A DNA stretch of 64,000 nt from contig JAZKFZ010000003.1 of assembly GCA_040386155.1 (NCBI GenBank), forward strand, positions 620,001-684,000, written 5' to 3'. Position numbers and translations under genes: made by a program. Shown here in pieces: positions 1-8,745 of this stretch. The DNA is from M0103 sp040386155. GTDB taxonomy: Bacteria > Bacteroidota > Bacteroidia > Flavobacteriales_D > Crocinitomicaceae. The notes under the pieces were generated by a model, which worked only from the letters and a program-made list of their open reading frames with translations, did not search any database and had not been told where the DNA came from. Each line of letters begins with the position of its first letter. The first letter of the stretch is position 1.

Positions 1-101
1 AACTGCAAAAGCATAAATAATAGTACAAGAATGTAATGTCGCATTGATATAATTCCTAAAGAAAACGGCAAAGTTGTTTAATTATTATGACTTATGTAGA
101 C

Positions 102-1694
102 TTATTCTGAAAGAATGATGATATCATTTTCAAAAGGATCAATTGCTTCATAGAAATGTTGAATTCGATCCTTTACCGAATGATTCCCCAGCATCGAAAA
201 TAGATTAACGGAACGTTCTTGCAGGGAATTTCCCGGAAATAAACGGTTTTTGAACTGCTCAATGGCCAGTAAAGATTGATCGTGTTTGCTTTTGATTGAT
301 TTTCGGATGCGCTCTTCAACAAAAGAAATCTGCTTACTCATCTTTGTACTCTCGCTTTCTACCATTTGTTCCAAGGAAGCATCGACCTGCTTCACTTTTT
401 CAACCATCTGTGTCCGAAGTTGCTCCATTAATTCGTGGGCGAATTCGAAATTTAATTCTTCGCTTGAATTCCTTTGCAAAAAATCCTTTTTCAGTTCTTC
501 GACTGGTAAAAAACTATCGACAACTTCATAACCCACTTTTTCCATTTTCGATTTCGAAATTCCATCGATAAAAAGAAGTGAGTTACGGACAGAAAGAAGC
601 GGAAACACTACTTCAGCGGCATCAAAAACTTCCTTCAATTGCAGCCAATAGGCAATTTCTCCAGTGCCTCCAATGTAGCACAGATTTGGCAATAGTAGCT
701 CCTGATAGACTGGTCGAAGCACCACATTTGGAGAAAATCGTTCTGGATGCGCATTCAAAAGCGATCTAATATCATCCTCGGAATACGTTCCCACATTTTC
801 AATTGCAAATCCGTTTTCACTTCGATTAATTCGCTCACGCTTGCCATCTTCGATGTAAAAAAGATTGATTGGTCGTGCCTGAATTTGCTCTTTTAATCCA
901 TGAGCTTTGATCTTTTCATTCGTTGCTTCTACAGCAGATTGCGCGAAATTGGTGAACAATTCTTTTTCAATGATAGGTGCAAAACTTTTCTTCAATTCAG
1001 GATGATCGCCGTCAATAATTACCAAGCCATAGTCTTGAAAAAGTTCATTCACAAAACGAAAAGTCGCTTCGGCTAAATTTTTTCCTGTGTATTTCGCAAA
1101 AAGAGAAGTCAATTCCTCTAATTGTTCCGCCTTAAAAAACGAAAGTACGTGCTGTTTCACTTCGTCAAATCCTTCGAGTTGAAAACGACCAACTGGACCC
1201 CTTTGCTCCGTGTTCCATGCAATTGGTTTTCCAAATAATTCAATCGACTTTATTTCTTCAAAATCATGATCTTCGCTTGCCATCCAATATACAGGGACAA
1301 AATTAAAGGCAGGATGATTTTTCTTCAGTTCCTCAGCAAGTTTAATCGCATTAAGAATTTTATAAATAAAGTACAATGGTCCAGTGAAAATACTGAGTTG
1401 ATGACCAGTTGTAACAGTATATGTATTTTCAAGTGCTAGATTCGACAGATTTTGTTGTACTAACGAAGTAGTTTCAATTGTTCCATACGCATCTGAAAGC
1501 GCAGCATGGAGTAGTTTTCGTTGCGTTGAAGTGTAAGTCTTTCCTTTGGAAGCAATTTGAGCAGCAAAATTATCTTTTGAAAATGGAAGCTGAATAAGGT
1601 CTGAGAATTGTGCGGGATGGTAGAGAAAACGCAATTGTGCATCAGAAAAAAAACCACCTTTTGCTCTGTTAATCGTCATTTTTTGCATTTCCAA
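102..1694 (-). CDS. bshC: Bacillithiol biosynthesis cysteine-adding enzyme
   Basis: 530 aa, the usual BshC length. BshC joins cysteine to glucosaminyl-malate in the last step of synthesis of bacillithiol, a cytoplasmic low-molecular-weight thiol. The family signature is clear near residues 92-150: TVTTGHQLSIFTGPLYF followed by the HIGH-like motif ASEDHDFEEI, in a nucleotide-binding core. The C-terminal part is rich in charged helices (about 410-490), matching the coiled-coil arm of the family. The first codons are ATG-GAA-ATG-CAA-AAA-ATG, so translation may begin at 1694, 1688 or 1679; the last gives MTINRAKGG. It stands alone, divergent from the cyclophilin gene. Other bsh genes are not in the window. 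Confidence 0.93.
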   Translation of the reverse strand: MEMQKMTINRAKGGFFSDAQLRFLYHPAQFSDLIQLPFSKDNFAAQIASKGKTYTSTQRKLLHAALSDAYGTIETTSLVQQNLSNLALENTYTVTTGHQLSIFTGPLYFIYKILNAIKLAEELKKNHPAFNFVPVYWMASEDHDFEEIKSIELFGKPIAWNTEQRGPVGRFQLEGFDEVKQHVLSFFKAEQLEELTSLFAKYTGKNLAEATFRFVNELFQDYGLVIIDGDHPELKKSFAPIIEKELFTNFAQSAVEATNEKIKAHGLKEQIQARPINLFYIEDGKRERINRSENGFAIENVGTYSEDDIRSLLNAHPERFSPNVVLRPVYQELLLPNLCYIGGTGEIAYWLQLKEVFDAAEVVFPLLSVRNSLLFIDGISKSKMEKVGYEVVDSFLPVEELKKDFLQRNSSEELNFEFAHELMEQLRTQMVEKVKQVDASLEQMVESESTKMSKQISFVEERIRKSIKSKHDQSLLAIEQFKNRLFPGNSLQERSVNLFSMLGNHSVKDRIQHFYEAIDPFENDIIILSE

Positions 1695-1785
1695 AATTAG
1701 AAAGAAAAAAGATAGTGCTGTTGGCGCTAAAGCAAAAAATAGTTAATCATCCTTGGAAGGCTAAAAAAAAGTAATTTATTGTATG

Positions 1786-1793
1786 TAATTTTG
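1786..1793 (+). promoter_or_regulatory. -7 promoter box of the cyclophilin gene
   Basis: TAATTTTG fits the Bacteroidota -7 consensus TAnnTTTG and lies 25 nt before the start codon. No good TTG -33 element was found at the usual spacing. Confidence 0.5.
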
Positions 1794-1818
1794 TTCCACA
1801 ATTTGAAATTCAAAGAAC

Positions 1819-2271
1819 ATGCATGCAATAATCAAGACGAGTAAAGGAGAAATGAAAGTTGAATTCTATACTGAGGATGCTCCGAAAACAGTACAAAATT
1901 TTGTGAAATTAGCAAAAGAAGGATATTACAATGGCTTGCAATGGCACCGTGTAATTCCAGATTTCGTTATTCAAGGAGGATGTCCAAATACACGTGAAGG
2001 ACAAAAAGGTCACCCAGGAACTGGTGGCCCTGGCTACACGATTGATTGCGAAGTAAATGGCGAAAATCAATACCACGACAGAGGCGTTTTATCAATGGCA
2101 CATGCGGGTAGAAACACTGGTGGATCACAATTTTTTGTTTGTCACTCAAGAAGAAATACTGCCCACCTTGACAGAAATCATACGGTTTTTGGAAAAGTAA
2201 TTGAGGGTGTTGATGTAGTTGATGACATCCGTGAAGGCGATGCGATTGAAGAAATCAACATTATCGACTAA
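1819..2271 (+). CDS. Cyclophilin-type peptidyl-prolyl isomerase
   Basis: 150 aa, a single cyclophilin domain that catalyses cis/trans isomerisation of X-Pro bonds. Visible motifs are FVIQGGCP (about 51-58), GPGYTIDCE (about 70-78), MAHAGRNTGGSQFFV (about 93-107) and HLDRNHTVFGKVIEG (about 116-130), which hold the usual Arg, Gln/Phe and His pocket residues. There is no signal peptide, so it should be cytoplasmic, like PpiB. It is a single-gene unit with a -7 box in front and a terminator behind. The exact partner proteins cannot be told from sequence. Confidence 0.95.
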   Translation: MHAIIKTSKGEMKVEFYTEDAPKTVQNFVKLAKEGYYNGLQWHRVIPDFVIQGGCPNTREGQKGHPGTGGPGYTIDCEVNGENQYHDRGVLSMAHAGRNTGGSQFFVCHSRRNTAHLDRNHTVFGKVIEGVDVVDDIREGDAIEEINIID

Positions 2272-2292
2272 GGTATTTTAGATACTAAAGTG

Positions 2293-2324
2293 AAAAGACT
2301 AGCAGTAATGTTGGTCTTTTTTTT
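2293..2324 (+). terminator. Rho-independent terminator after the cyclophilin gene
   Basis: AAAAGAC (2293-2299) pairs with GTCTTTT (2314-2320), followed by a T run. The stem is short and AT-rich, so strength is uncertain. Confidence 0.6.
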
Positions 2325-2380
2325 GCGATGAAAAATACTAATTTAGACTTAAAAAATAGTGTACATACTAAGCAAATTTA

Positions 2381-3688
2381 ATGATGACTAATAATAAAAT
2401 TTCTGTTTTTTGGTTTCGACGAGACCTCCGATTGTTTGATAACCATGGACTGCTAAGGGCATTGCAAAGCGGAAATGACGTGCTGCCTATTTTTATTTTT
2501 GATAAGCATATTTTAGATGCTCTCGCAGATAAAAATGACGCTAGAGTTTCATTCATCTATCAAAATTTACTGAATATTGAAGATGAATTAAACAAAGTAG
2601 GTGCATCAATTCGGGTAATTCACGATACACCAATGAATGCCTTTCAATTAATTTGCTCAACATATAATGTGAGTGAAGTGTACACCAATCACGACTATGA
2701 ACCGTATGCGATCCAAAGAGATAAAGAGCTTGCTGATTTTTTAAGTGCTCAAAACATTGGCTTGCACACTTTTAAAGACCAAGTACTATTTGAAAAAAAT
2801 GAAGTGATGAAAAGCGATGGAACGCCTTACACCATTTTCACTCCTTACTCAAAAATTTGGAAACAAAAGTACATGGAAACTGAAGTTCATTCGTATGAAA
2901 GCGAACATCTTTTAGGCAATCTAATGAAAACAGAACCATTTCAATTTCCTCTTCTGAGTGAAATTGGATTTGATGCAACACATTCCCCAGTACCATCGAA
3001 AGTGGTTGACCCAGCAATTATTTCCAGCTATGACACTACGCGAAATTTCCCTGCCATTAATGGAACAAGCAATCTAAGTGTGCATTTGCGTTTCGGTACA
3101 GTGAGTGTTCGCAAACTTACTGCTACTGCTATTGAGTTAAATGAGCAATGGCTCAACGAATTGATATGGAGAGAATTTTTCATGATGATCCTTTTTCACT
3201 ACCCAAATGTTGTAACAAGCAGCTTCAAAAAAAAATATGACAACATTTTGTGGCGAAACAACGAAAAGGAGTTTGAGTTGTGGTGCAAAGGAGAAACCGG
3301 CTATCCGATTGTGGATGCTGGCATGAGAGAGTTGAATGAAACAGGTTTGATGCACAACAGAGTGAGAATGATTGTTGCAAGCTTTCTTACTAAACATTTA
3401 TTAATTGACTGGCGGTGGGGCGAAGCTTATTTTGCAGAGAAACTGCTCGACTATGAACTTTCATCCAACAATGGTAATTGGCAATGGGCAGCAGGTTGCG
3501 GTTGCGATGCAGCCCCGTATTTTCGTGTCTTTAATCCAGAAGAACAAACTAAAAAATTCGACCCCCAATACATTTACATTCGAAAATGGGTAAAAGATTT
3601 TAAGCCTGGTTACTTACAAGCTATTGTTGAACATTCGTTTGCTAGAAACAGAGCTTTGGAAGTGTATAAAACTTCTCTTGCAGAGTAA
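2381..3688 (+). CDS. phr: Deoxyribodipyrimidine photo-lyase / cryptochrome family
   Basis: 435 aa, close to class I CPD photolyases (about 430-470 aa). These flavoproteins use blue light to split cyclobutane pyrimidine dimers in DNA. The N-terminal antenna domain opens with ISVFWFRRDLRLFDNHGL. The C-terminal FAD domain has WREFFMMILFHYPN, TGYPIVDAGMREL, MHNRVRMIVASFL and NWQWAAGCGCDAAPYFR. In the last motif the Asn/Trp around the flavin match E. coli photolyase, although GCGCD replaces the common STGTD. The start is MMTNN; either Met could be used. Single gene. A cryptochrome or DASH-type role cannot be excluded, but the overall fit is to CPD photolyase. Confidence 0.9.
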   Translation: MMTNNKISVFWFRRDLRLFDNHGLLRALQSGNDVLPIFIFDKHILDALADKNDARVSFIYQNLLNIEDELNKVGASIRVIHDTPMNAFQLICSTYNVSEVYTNHDYEPYAIQRDKELADFLSAQNIGLHTFKDQVLFEKNEVMKSDGTPYTIFTPYSKIWKQKYMETEVHSYESEHLLGNLMKTEPFQFPLLSEIGFDATHSPVPSKVVDPAIISSYDTTRNFPAINGTSNLSVHLRFGTVSVRKLTATAIELNEQWLNELIWREFFMMILFHYPNVVTSSFKKKYDNILWRNNEKEFELWCKGETGYPIVDAGMRELNETGLMHNRVRMIVASFLTKHLLIDWRWGEAYFAEKLLDYELSSNNGNWQWAAGCGCDAAPYFRVFNPEEQTKKFDPQYIYIRKWVKDFKPGYLQAIVEHSFARNRALEVYKTSLAE

Positions 3689-3936
3689 TTCTCTTTTTAA
3701 CTAAACTTCCACTATTCAGGTTAGCGATGATGCGTTTTAAAAAGAAACTGCTACCATTTCTGAGTGAAAGAACTTTTTAGTTCTGCAAGTACTAGCTCCA
3801 TTCTATTTTTTTTTCAAAAAAAATTATTCTATTTATCAAAATCATTTTCTTGAGCAATAGCAAAGATTGTAGCCAATCTATTGCATCTATTAATCGTTTT
3901 AACAGCACTTTATTTGATATAAATTATGTTAATTTA

Positions 3937-3950
3937 TTTACCTAGGTAAA
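3937..3950. promoter_or_regulatory. Palindromic operator, likely MarR-type
   Basis: TTTACCTAGGTAAA is a perfect 14-bp palindrome ending 10 nt before the -7 box of the FAS1 gene, so a bound protein would cover the -33 region. Its core TTACC-nn-GGTAA recurs at 11257-11268 on the promoter of the marR gene in this window. Binding by that MarR protein is inference. Confidence 0.6.
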
Positions 3951-3960
3951 CTTCATTAAA

Positions 3961-3968
3961 TAATTTTG
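3961..3968 (+). promoter_or_regulatory. -7 promoter box of the FAS1 gene
   Basis: TAATTTTG matches TAnnTTTG and lies 35 nt before the start codon. The palindrome at 3937-3950 sits where the -33 element would be. Confidence 0.55.
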
Positions 3969-4003
3969 TTTAACATTGTCCAAAAATATTTAAACAAAGA
4001 ACA

Positions 4004-5563
4004 ATGAAAAGAAAATTTATCTCTCTTAATTTAAGGTCAGCGTCGATTTCATTGCCGATGATCTTCTTATCGTTTGGTCTATCTGCTCAAACAAATGTTT
4101 TTGACAATGTTATTGCAACAAGTCCAAACCACACCTACTTGGAAGCTGCATTGATTCAGGAAGGATTGGATGTTGCGCTGAAAAGCCCAACAGCTACACT
4201 TACAGTATTTGCTCCAGATGATGATGCTTTTACAGACCTAGCGAATGCCTTAGGCACAAACATTGCTGGATTATTGGCTAACCCAGACCTGACAGACATT
4301 TTATTGTACCACGTGTTAGGCGCTGAAGTAGTTTCAGGGTCATTGACAAATGGACAAATTGCAACACCTTTGAATACAGCAAACACTGTAAAAATAACAT
4401 TGGACGGTGCAAATGTGTTCATCAATCAAGCACAAGTAAACGCTGCTGATCTACTAGCAGATAATGGTGTTGTGCACTCGATCGATGCTGTGATTTTACC
4501 TGTAGAAACAGTTGCTGATATTGCGATTGATTCTCCTGCTCACTCCACTTTAGTAGCAGCAGTAATTGAGGCGCGTTTGTTGCCTGCTTTAACCGATCCG
4601 CTATCCCAATTGACAGTTTTTGCGCCAACAAATGATGCGTTCAACGCTGCGTTAACATCATTAGGTCTCACTGCAGGACAATTGTTAGCGGCTCCAAATC
4701 TTGCTGACATTTTATTGTATCACGTGTTGGGAGCTGAAGTTGTATCAACTTCATTATCAAATGGTCAAATTGCTACGCCTCTAAATGCCGCAAATACTTT
4801 AAAAGTAACCCTAGACGGAGCAAATGTATTCATAAATCAAGCGCAAGTAAGTGCAGCTGATTTACAAGCTGAGAATGGTGTAGTGCACGTGTTGAATGCT
4901 GTAGTATTGCCAAATGAAACGGTAGCTGACATCGCAATTGGTTCTCCAGTGCATACAAGTTTAGTTGCAGCAGTTATTGAGGCACGTTTGCTTCCAGCGT
5001 TGACAAACCCATTTGCGTCGTTAACAGTATTTGCTCCCACGAATACAGCATTTGATAACTTGGCAACGGCTTTGGGTACAAACCTAGCAGGAGTTCTTGC
5101 TCATCCACAATTAGTAGATATTTTATTGTACCACGTTATTGGCTCAGAAGTAGTATCAACAGCGCTTACAAACGGACCAGTAGTAACATTGAATGGTCAA
5201 TCAGTAACGATTAACCTTGCAAGTGGTGTTATGGTCAACAATGCAACTGTAGTATTAGCTGATCTTTTAGCAGATAACGGCGTTGTACATGTTGTTGATG
5301 CTGTTTTGGTACCAAGTCTAGCAAACATCTCAGATTTGAGTGCTTCAAACTTTGAAGTTTATCCAAATCCATCATCTGATATCATCAAAATTTCAAACTT
5401 GACAGCTGGTGAATTTTCAATCGTTAACGCAATTGGTGCTGTAGTGAAATCAGGTGCTGTGGCAAACAATGAAATTTCAATAGCAGAATTAGAAAAAGGA
5501 AATTACTTTCTTCAATTAACAGATGCTTCTGGTGTATACCAAGCAAAGTTCATTAAAATGTAA
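4004..5563 (+). CDS. Secreted protein with three FAS1 (fasciclin) domains and T9SS tail
   Basis: 519 aa. A signal peptide (about 1-29, ending LSAQ) is followed by three FAS1 domains at about 32-165, 168-303 and 306-436. Each carries the conserved LTVFAP and DILLYHV motifs. FAS1 domains mediate adhesion or matrix contacts. Residues about 445-519 form a T9SS type A sorting domain: VYPNPS at its start and YFLQLTD...KFIKM at its end, so the protein should be exported by T9SS and surface-attached or released. Domains 1 and 2 are almost identical over long stretches, which points to recent internal duplication or gene conversion. A palindromic operator overlaps its promoter. Confidence 0.92.
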   Translation: MKRKFISLNLRSASISLPMIFLSFGLSAQTNVFDNVIATSPNHTYLEAALIQEGLDVALKSPTATLTVFAPDDDAFTDLANALGTNIAGLLANPDLTDILLYHVLGAEVVSGSLTNGQIATPLNTANTVKITLDGANVFINQAQVNAADLLADNGVVHSIDAVILPVETVADIAIDSPAHSTLVAAVIEARLLPALTDPLSQLTVFAPTNDAFNAALTSLGLTAGQLLAAPNLADILLYHVLGAEVVSTSLSNGQIATPLNAANTLKVTLDGANVFINQAQVSAADLQAENGVVHVLNAVVLPNETVADIAIGSPVHTSLVAAVIEARLLPALTNPFASLTVFAPTNTAFDNLATALGTNLAGVLAHPQLVDILLYHVIGSEVVSTALTNGPVVTLNGQSVTINLASGVMVNNATVVLADLLADNGVVHVVDAVLVPSLANISDLSASNFEVYPNPSSDIIKISNLTAGEFSIVNAIGAVVKSGAVANNEISIAELEKGNYFLQLTDASGVYQAKFIKM

Positions 5564-5597
5564 TATCCACGATAGCTCTCCAAGCTAGAATGAAGGA

Positions 5598-5628
5598 GGT
5601 TCAACTTACGGGTTGAGCCTTTTTTTTT
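5598..5628 (+). terminator. Rho-independent terminator after the FAS1 gene
   Basis: GGTTCAAC (5598-5605) pairs with GTTGAGCC (5612-5619) with one G-T pair and a 6-nt loop, followed by a run of nine or more T. Confidence 0.85.
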
Positions 5629-5757
5629 GATTAATAAATGAGACAATTACACTAGATGAGGCGATTATCTTTTAAGCAATAGTGCAGAAATGTAAAGTTA
5701 TAATCGAAAATTAGTCCACTGATTTCATTAATTTAGAGCCTCAATTCATCTAATCAA

Positions 5758-6507
5758 ATGTCCACCGAAGAACTCAAAGACTTTCTCGATTACAAAGCGA
5801 AATACTATGAAAATGCTGATTTCCTGGAGAGCGACCCCATTCAATTGCCTCATCGATTTACAAAAAAAGAAGACATTGAAATAGTTGGGTTTTTAGTCTC
5901 TACCATCGCGTGGGGCAATCGAAAAATGATTATCAATAATGGAGTTAAATTATTGGATATCATGGACAATGACCCATTTGAATTTATCAAAAGCTTTAAC
6001 TCAAAGGAATTGAATTTTGTCCATAGAACATTTAATTCCGTCGACTTAGAATTCTATCTTCGCTCCTTGCAGAAAATCTATACCAACAGCAACTTAGAAT
6101 CCTGCTTCGCTCCTCACCCAACTATCGATGGTGTGAAAGGTCGCATCGTTAATTTTCGATCTCATTTCTTAACGATGGAGCATGAAAAAAGATCTGAAAA
6201 ACACCTTTCTAATCCACTCAAAAATTCTGCCTGCAAGCGCCTCAACATGTACCTGCGATGGATGGTTCGGGATGCAAAAAAGAACGTCGACTTTGGAATA
6301 TGGAAATCCATCTCAAGCAAAGAATTACTCATGCCATTGGATGTGCATACAAGCAGGAATGCGCGCTCCTTGGGTCTACTATCGCGCCAACAAGACGATT
6401 GGAAGGCCTTAGAAGAATTAATGGCAACACTTAGAAATTTCGATCCAGAAGATCCTGTAAAATACGATTTTGCACTTTTTGGAATTGGAGCTTTTGAGAA
6501 GTTCTAA
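5758..6507 (+). CDS. TIGR02757 (DUF2400) family protein
   Basis: 249 aa, typical for this family of unknown function found in Bacteroidota and some other bacteria. The N-terminus (LKDFLDYKAKYYENADFLES), the segment VGFLVSTIAWGNRKMIINNG and the C-terminal LDVHTSRNARSLGLL, DFDPEDPVKYDFALFGIG-type region are the usual conserved blocks. The fold is all-alpha and looks related to HhH-GPD DNA glycosylases, a relation suggested for the family, but no catalytic residue can be asserted. There is no signal peptide or membrane segment. It is a single gene between the FAS1 gene and a palindromic repeat. Confidence 0.85.
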   Translation: MSTEELKDFLDYKAKYYENADFLESDPIQLPHRFTKKEDIEIVGFLVSTIAWGNRKMIINNGVKLLDIMDNDPFEFIKSFNSKELNFVHRTFNSVDLEFYLRSLQKIYTNSNLESCFAPHPTIDGVKGRIVNFRSHFLTMEHEKRSEKHLSNPLKNSACKRLNMYLRWMVRDAKKNVDFGIWKSISSKELLMPLDVHTSRNARSLGLLSRQQDDWKALEELMATLRNFDPEDPVKYDFALFGIGAFEKF

Positions 6508-6513
6508 ATAATC

Positions 6514-6627
6514 ATCCACGAATTGCACAAATTATCCGAATTGCCACTAAAATTAAAAGAGTGCAATTTTGCTTGATTTCGGGATGGCAGATTGTGAAAA
6601 TTTGTGAAATTCGTGTAATTCGTGGAT
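6514..6627. repeat. 114-bp imperfect inverted repeat (hairpin element)
   Basis: ATCCACGAATTGCACAAATT at 6514-6533 is matched in reverse complement by 6599-6627, which contains AATTTGTG and AATTCGTGGAT with an extra AATTCGTGT block. The inner part is also partly self-complementary. It has no T run and looks like a small non-coding palindromic repeat of the kind scattered in Bacteroidota intergenic DNA, not a terminator. Confidence 0.65.
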
Positions 6628-6679
6628 AAAAAATGAAATCTTGAATTTATTCTTTTAACACTTTGTTTCATTAATTTCT

Positions 6680-6687
6680 TACATTTG
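6680..6687 (+). promoter_or_regulatory. -7 promoter box of the BatA-like operon
   Basis: TACATTTG fits TAnnTTTG but ends only 4 nt before the ATG at 6692. If used, the transcript would start at or next to the start codon, so the mRNA would be leaderless. Confidence 0.35.
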
Positions 6688-6691
6688 AACT

Positions 6692-8737
6692 ATGCAATTC
6701 GTATATCCTGAATTTTTGTGGGCATTTCTTGCTTTAGCAATTCCGGTTATCATTCATTTATTTAACTTTCGAAAGTACAAAACGCTCTACTTTTCGAATC
6801 TTAAATTTCTTCAATTCATCGACGAGGAAACCAAAGCCACCAAGAAATTAAAACATTACTTAGTATTAACGCTGCGAATTCTCATCTTCTCTTTTGCTAT
6901 TCTTGCCTTTGCACAACCTATTATTGCTGTTAAGAACAATGGTCAGTCCGCACAGCCTGTCATCGCTATCTACATAGATAATTCGTTTTCCATGACTGCG
7001 AAAGGAACAGAAGGAGAATTAATTTCCGAAGCGCGCGAAACAGCCAAGAAAATTGTAGATCAAGCTGATCTTAAAACTTCTTTTTTAGTCTGCACCAACT
7101 TGCTCAGTGGTGTGGAAAAACGTTTACTTACGAAAGCAAAAGCAGTAGAATACATCGATAAAATTGAACCAACTGCTATTCCTCGCAAAATGCAGGAAAT
7201 CATCAACTGGCAGCGTGCAGTCATCGAAAACGAAAATAAATCGCAGCGATCCATTGGTGCACAGCAATATGTGCTACTGAGCGATTTCCAAAAAGTGGCT
7301 AGCAGTGGTAAAAAATTAACCCCAGATGAAGTTAATTTTTACCATCCTGTGCAGTTGGTACCACAAAACACCGCCAATCTCTTCATCGATTCGGTGTGGT
7401 TCTCCTCTCCTATCCATAAATTGAACGAAAACAACGAGCTGAATGTGCGTGTGATCAACAAGTCGGATGAGAACTTGAGTAATGTAGAGTTGAAGTTTCG
7501 CTTAAACGATATCAAACGTGATTATTTCCTCGATATTCAAGCCAATAATTCAGCCACTACCATCATCAATTATTCAGATGCTGTCAAAGGTATTAAAAAT
7601 GGCACCTTAACCCTCAACGATCAGCAACTTTTTTGGGACGATGATTTCTACTTCTCTTACGAAGTAAAAGATTTCTCAAACTTGCTAATTATCGATGGTC
7701 CAGCGGCGCTATCTTCTGTGCAACTCGTTTACTCGCTTGAGAAATTATACAATGTTAAAACAGTTTCGGAGAATTCATTTGTGCAAAACGACATTAAAAA
7801 TGTTGATCTGATTGTGTTGAATGGACTCAATGAAATTACCAATGGATTCAGTGAGCAGTTGAATGGTTTCATCCAAAATGGCGGTTCAATTGCGGTCTTC
7901 CCTGGCGATAAAATCAACCCTTCTTCCTATAATAATTTATTGTCAAAACTTGAATTACCAAGTATTTCTGGAAGTTACTCGCAAGGACTCAAAGTAAAAA
8001 AAATACAATACAAAGACCTATTTTTTCAGGGAATGTTCGATAAGCAAAAGCAAGATTTGAACTTGATGTCGATCAAAAAAGCATACGGAATTCGAGGAAC
8101 AAATGCCGCCAACTACTTTTCTATTATTGAATTGCAAAACGGAGAACCATTACTCGTTCGCTCACGAAAAAATGCCAATCATTACCTCTTCTGCTCATCA
8201 CTTTCGGCAGATTTTGGCACATTTTCTTCAGAATCGCTTTTTCCAGCTGTTTTATTGCGAATGGCAGAACTTTCGCAGCGCAATTTACCGCTCTTTATCA
8301 CCATTGGCGATGAATCTAAATTCCCAGTCTTCAACTACGAAGCCAACGAAAGTCCCCTGCATTTAAAAAGCAAAACGGTTGATTTCATTCCACGCACGAG
8401 TAACTTTGATGGTACAACATTCATTCTATTAAACGGAATGGAGGCCATTGAACAGTTGAAAGCAGGAAATTATAGCATCACATCTGATCAAGAATACGGG
8501 AATATTGCCGTGAACTACAATCGACAAGAATCGCAAACTACTTACTTATCGAAAAGTGAAATTACAGAAGTATTGAGCGCTGCCGGACTCAAAAACATTG
8601 CTTACTCAGCAATTGAAAATGGACAGAGCATGACGAATATCGATATTAAAAAACCTTTTGAGTACTGGCGACTTTGTCTTTTCTTGGCACTACTATTTTT
8701 AACAGCCGAGCTGCTCGTCTTAAAATTTTGGAAATAA
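6692..8737 (+). CDS. BatA-like membrane protein with VWA-type domain
   Basis: 681 aa. The N-terminus is the BatA/aerotolerance-regulator domain: YPEFLWAFLALAIPVIIHLF with membrane helices at about 9-25 and 57-76. A von Willebrand A-like domain follows; its MIDAS motif DNSFS is at 96-100. A long periplasmic part with an alpha/beta segment (about 330-440, LLIIDGPAAL, IVLNGLNEI) leads to a C-terminal helix (about 662-680). The family is common in Bacteroidota, and the exact function is not known. It is the first gene of an operon, 8 nt before the dihydroorotase homologue. The moxR/batB-E partners usual for BatA are absent, so this is an orphan relative, not BatA itself. Confidence 0.85.
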   Translation: MQFVYPEFLWAFLALAIPVIIHLFNFRKYKTLYFSNLKFLQFIDEETKATKKLKHYLVLTLRILIFSFAILAFAQPIIAVKNNGQSAQPVIAIYIDNSFSMTAKGTEGELISEARETAKKIVDQADLKTSFLVCTNLLSGVEKRLLTKAKAVEYIDKIEPTAIPRKMQEIINWQRAVIENENKSQRSIGAQQYVLLSDFQKVASSGKKLTPDEVNFYHPVQLVPQNTANLFIDSVWFSSPIHKLNENNELNVRVINKSDENLSNVELKFRLNDIKRDYFLDIQANNSATTIINYSDAVKGIKNGTLTLNDQQLFWDDDFYFSYEVKDFSNLLIIDGPAALSSVQLVYSLEKLYNVKTVSENSFVQNDIKNVDLIVLNGLNEITNGFSEQLNGFIQNGGSIAVFPGDKINPSSYNNLLSKLELPSISGSYSQGLKVKKIQYKDLFFQGMFDKQKQDLNLMSIKKAYGIRGTNAANYFSIIELQNGEPLLVRSRKNANHYLFCSSLSADFGTFSSESLFPAVLLRMAELSQRNLPLFITIGDESKFPVFNYEANESPLHLKSKTVDFIPRTSNFDGTTFILLNGMEAIEQLKAGNYSITSDQEYGNIAVNYNRQESQTTYLSKSEITEVLSAAGLKNIAYSAIENGQSMTNIDIKKPFEYWRLCLFLALLFLTAELLVLKFWK

Positions 8738-8745
8738 ATTAACGT

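Larger units (their letters stand above)
3689..4003. other. 315-bp intergenic region with regulatory sites
   Basis: No gene is supported here; the longest candidate, at 3727-3780, would encode only 17 residues. A weak hairpin (AGAAC/GTTCT, 3769-3784) lacks a T run. The right end holds the palindromic operator and -7 box of the FAS1 gene, listed separately. Confidence 0.6.
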
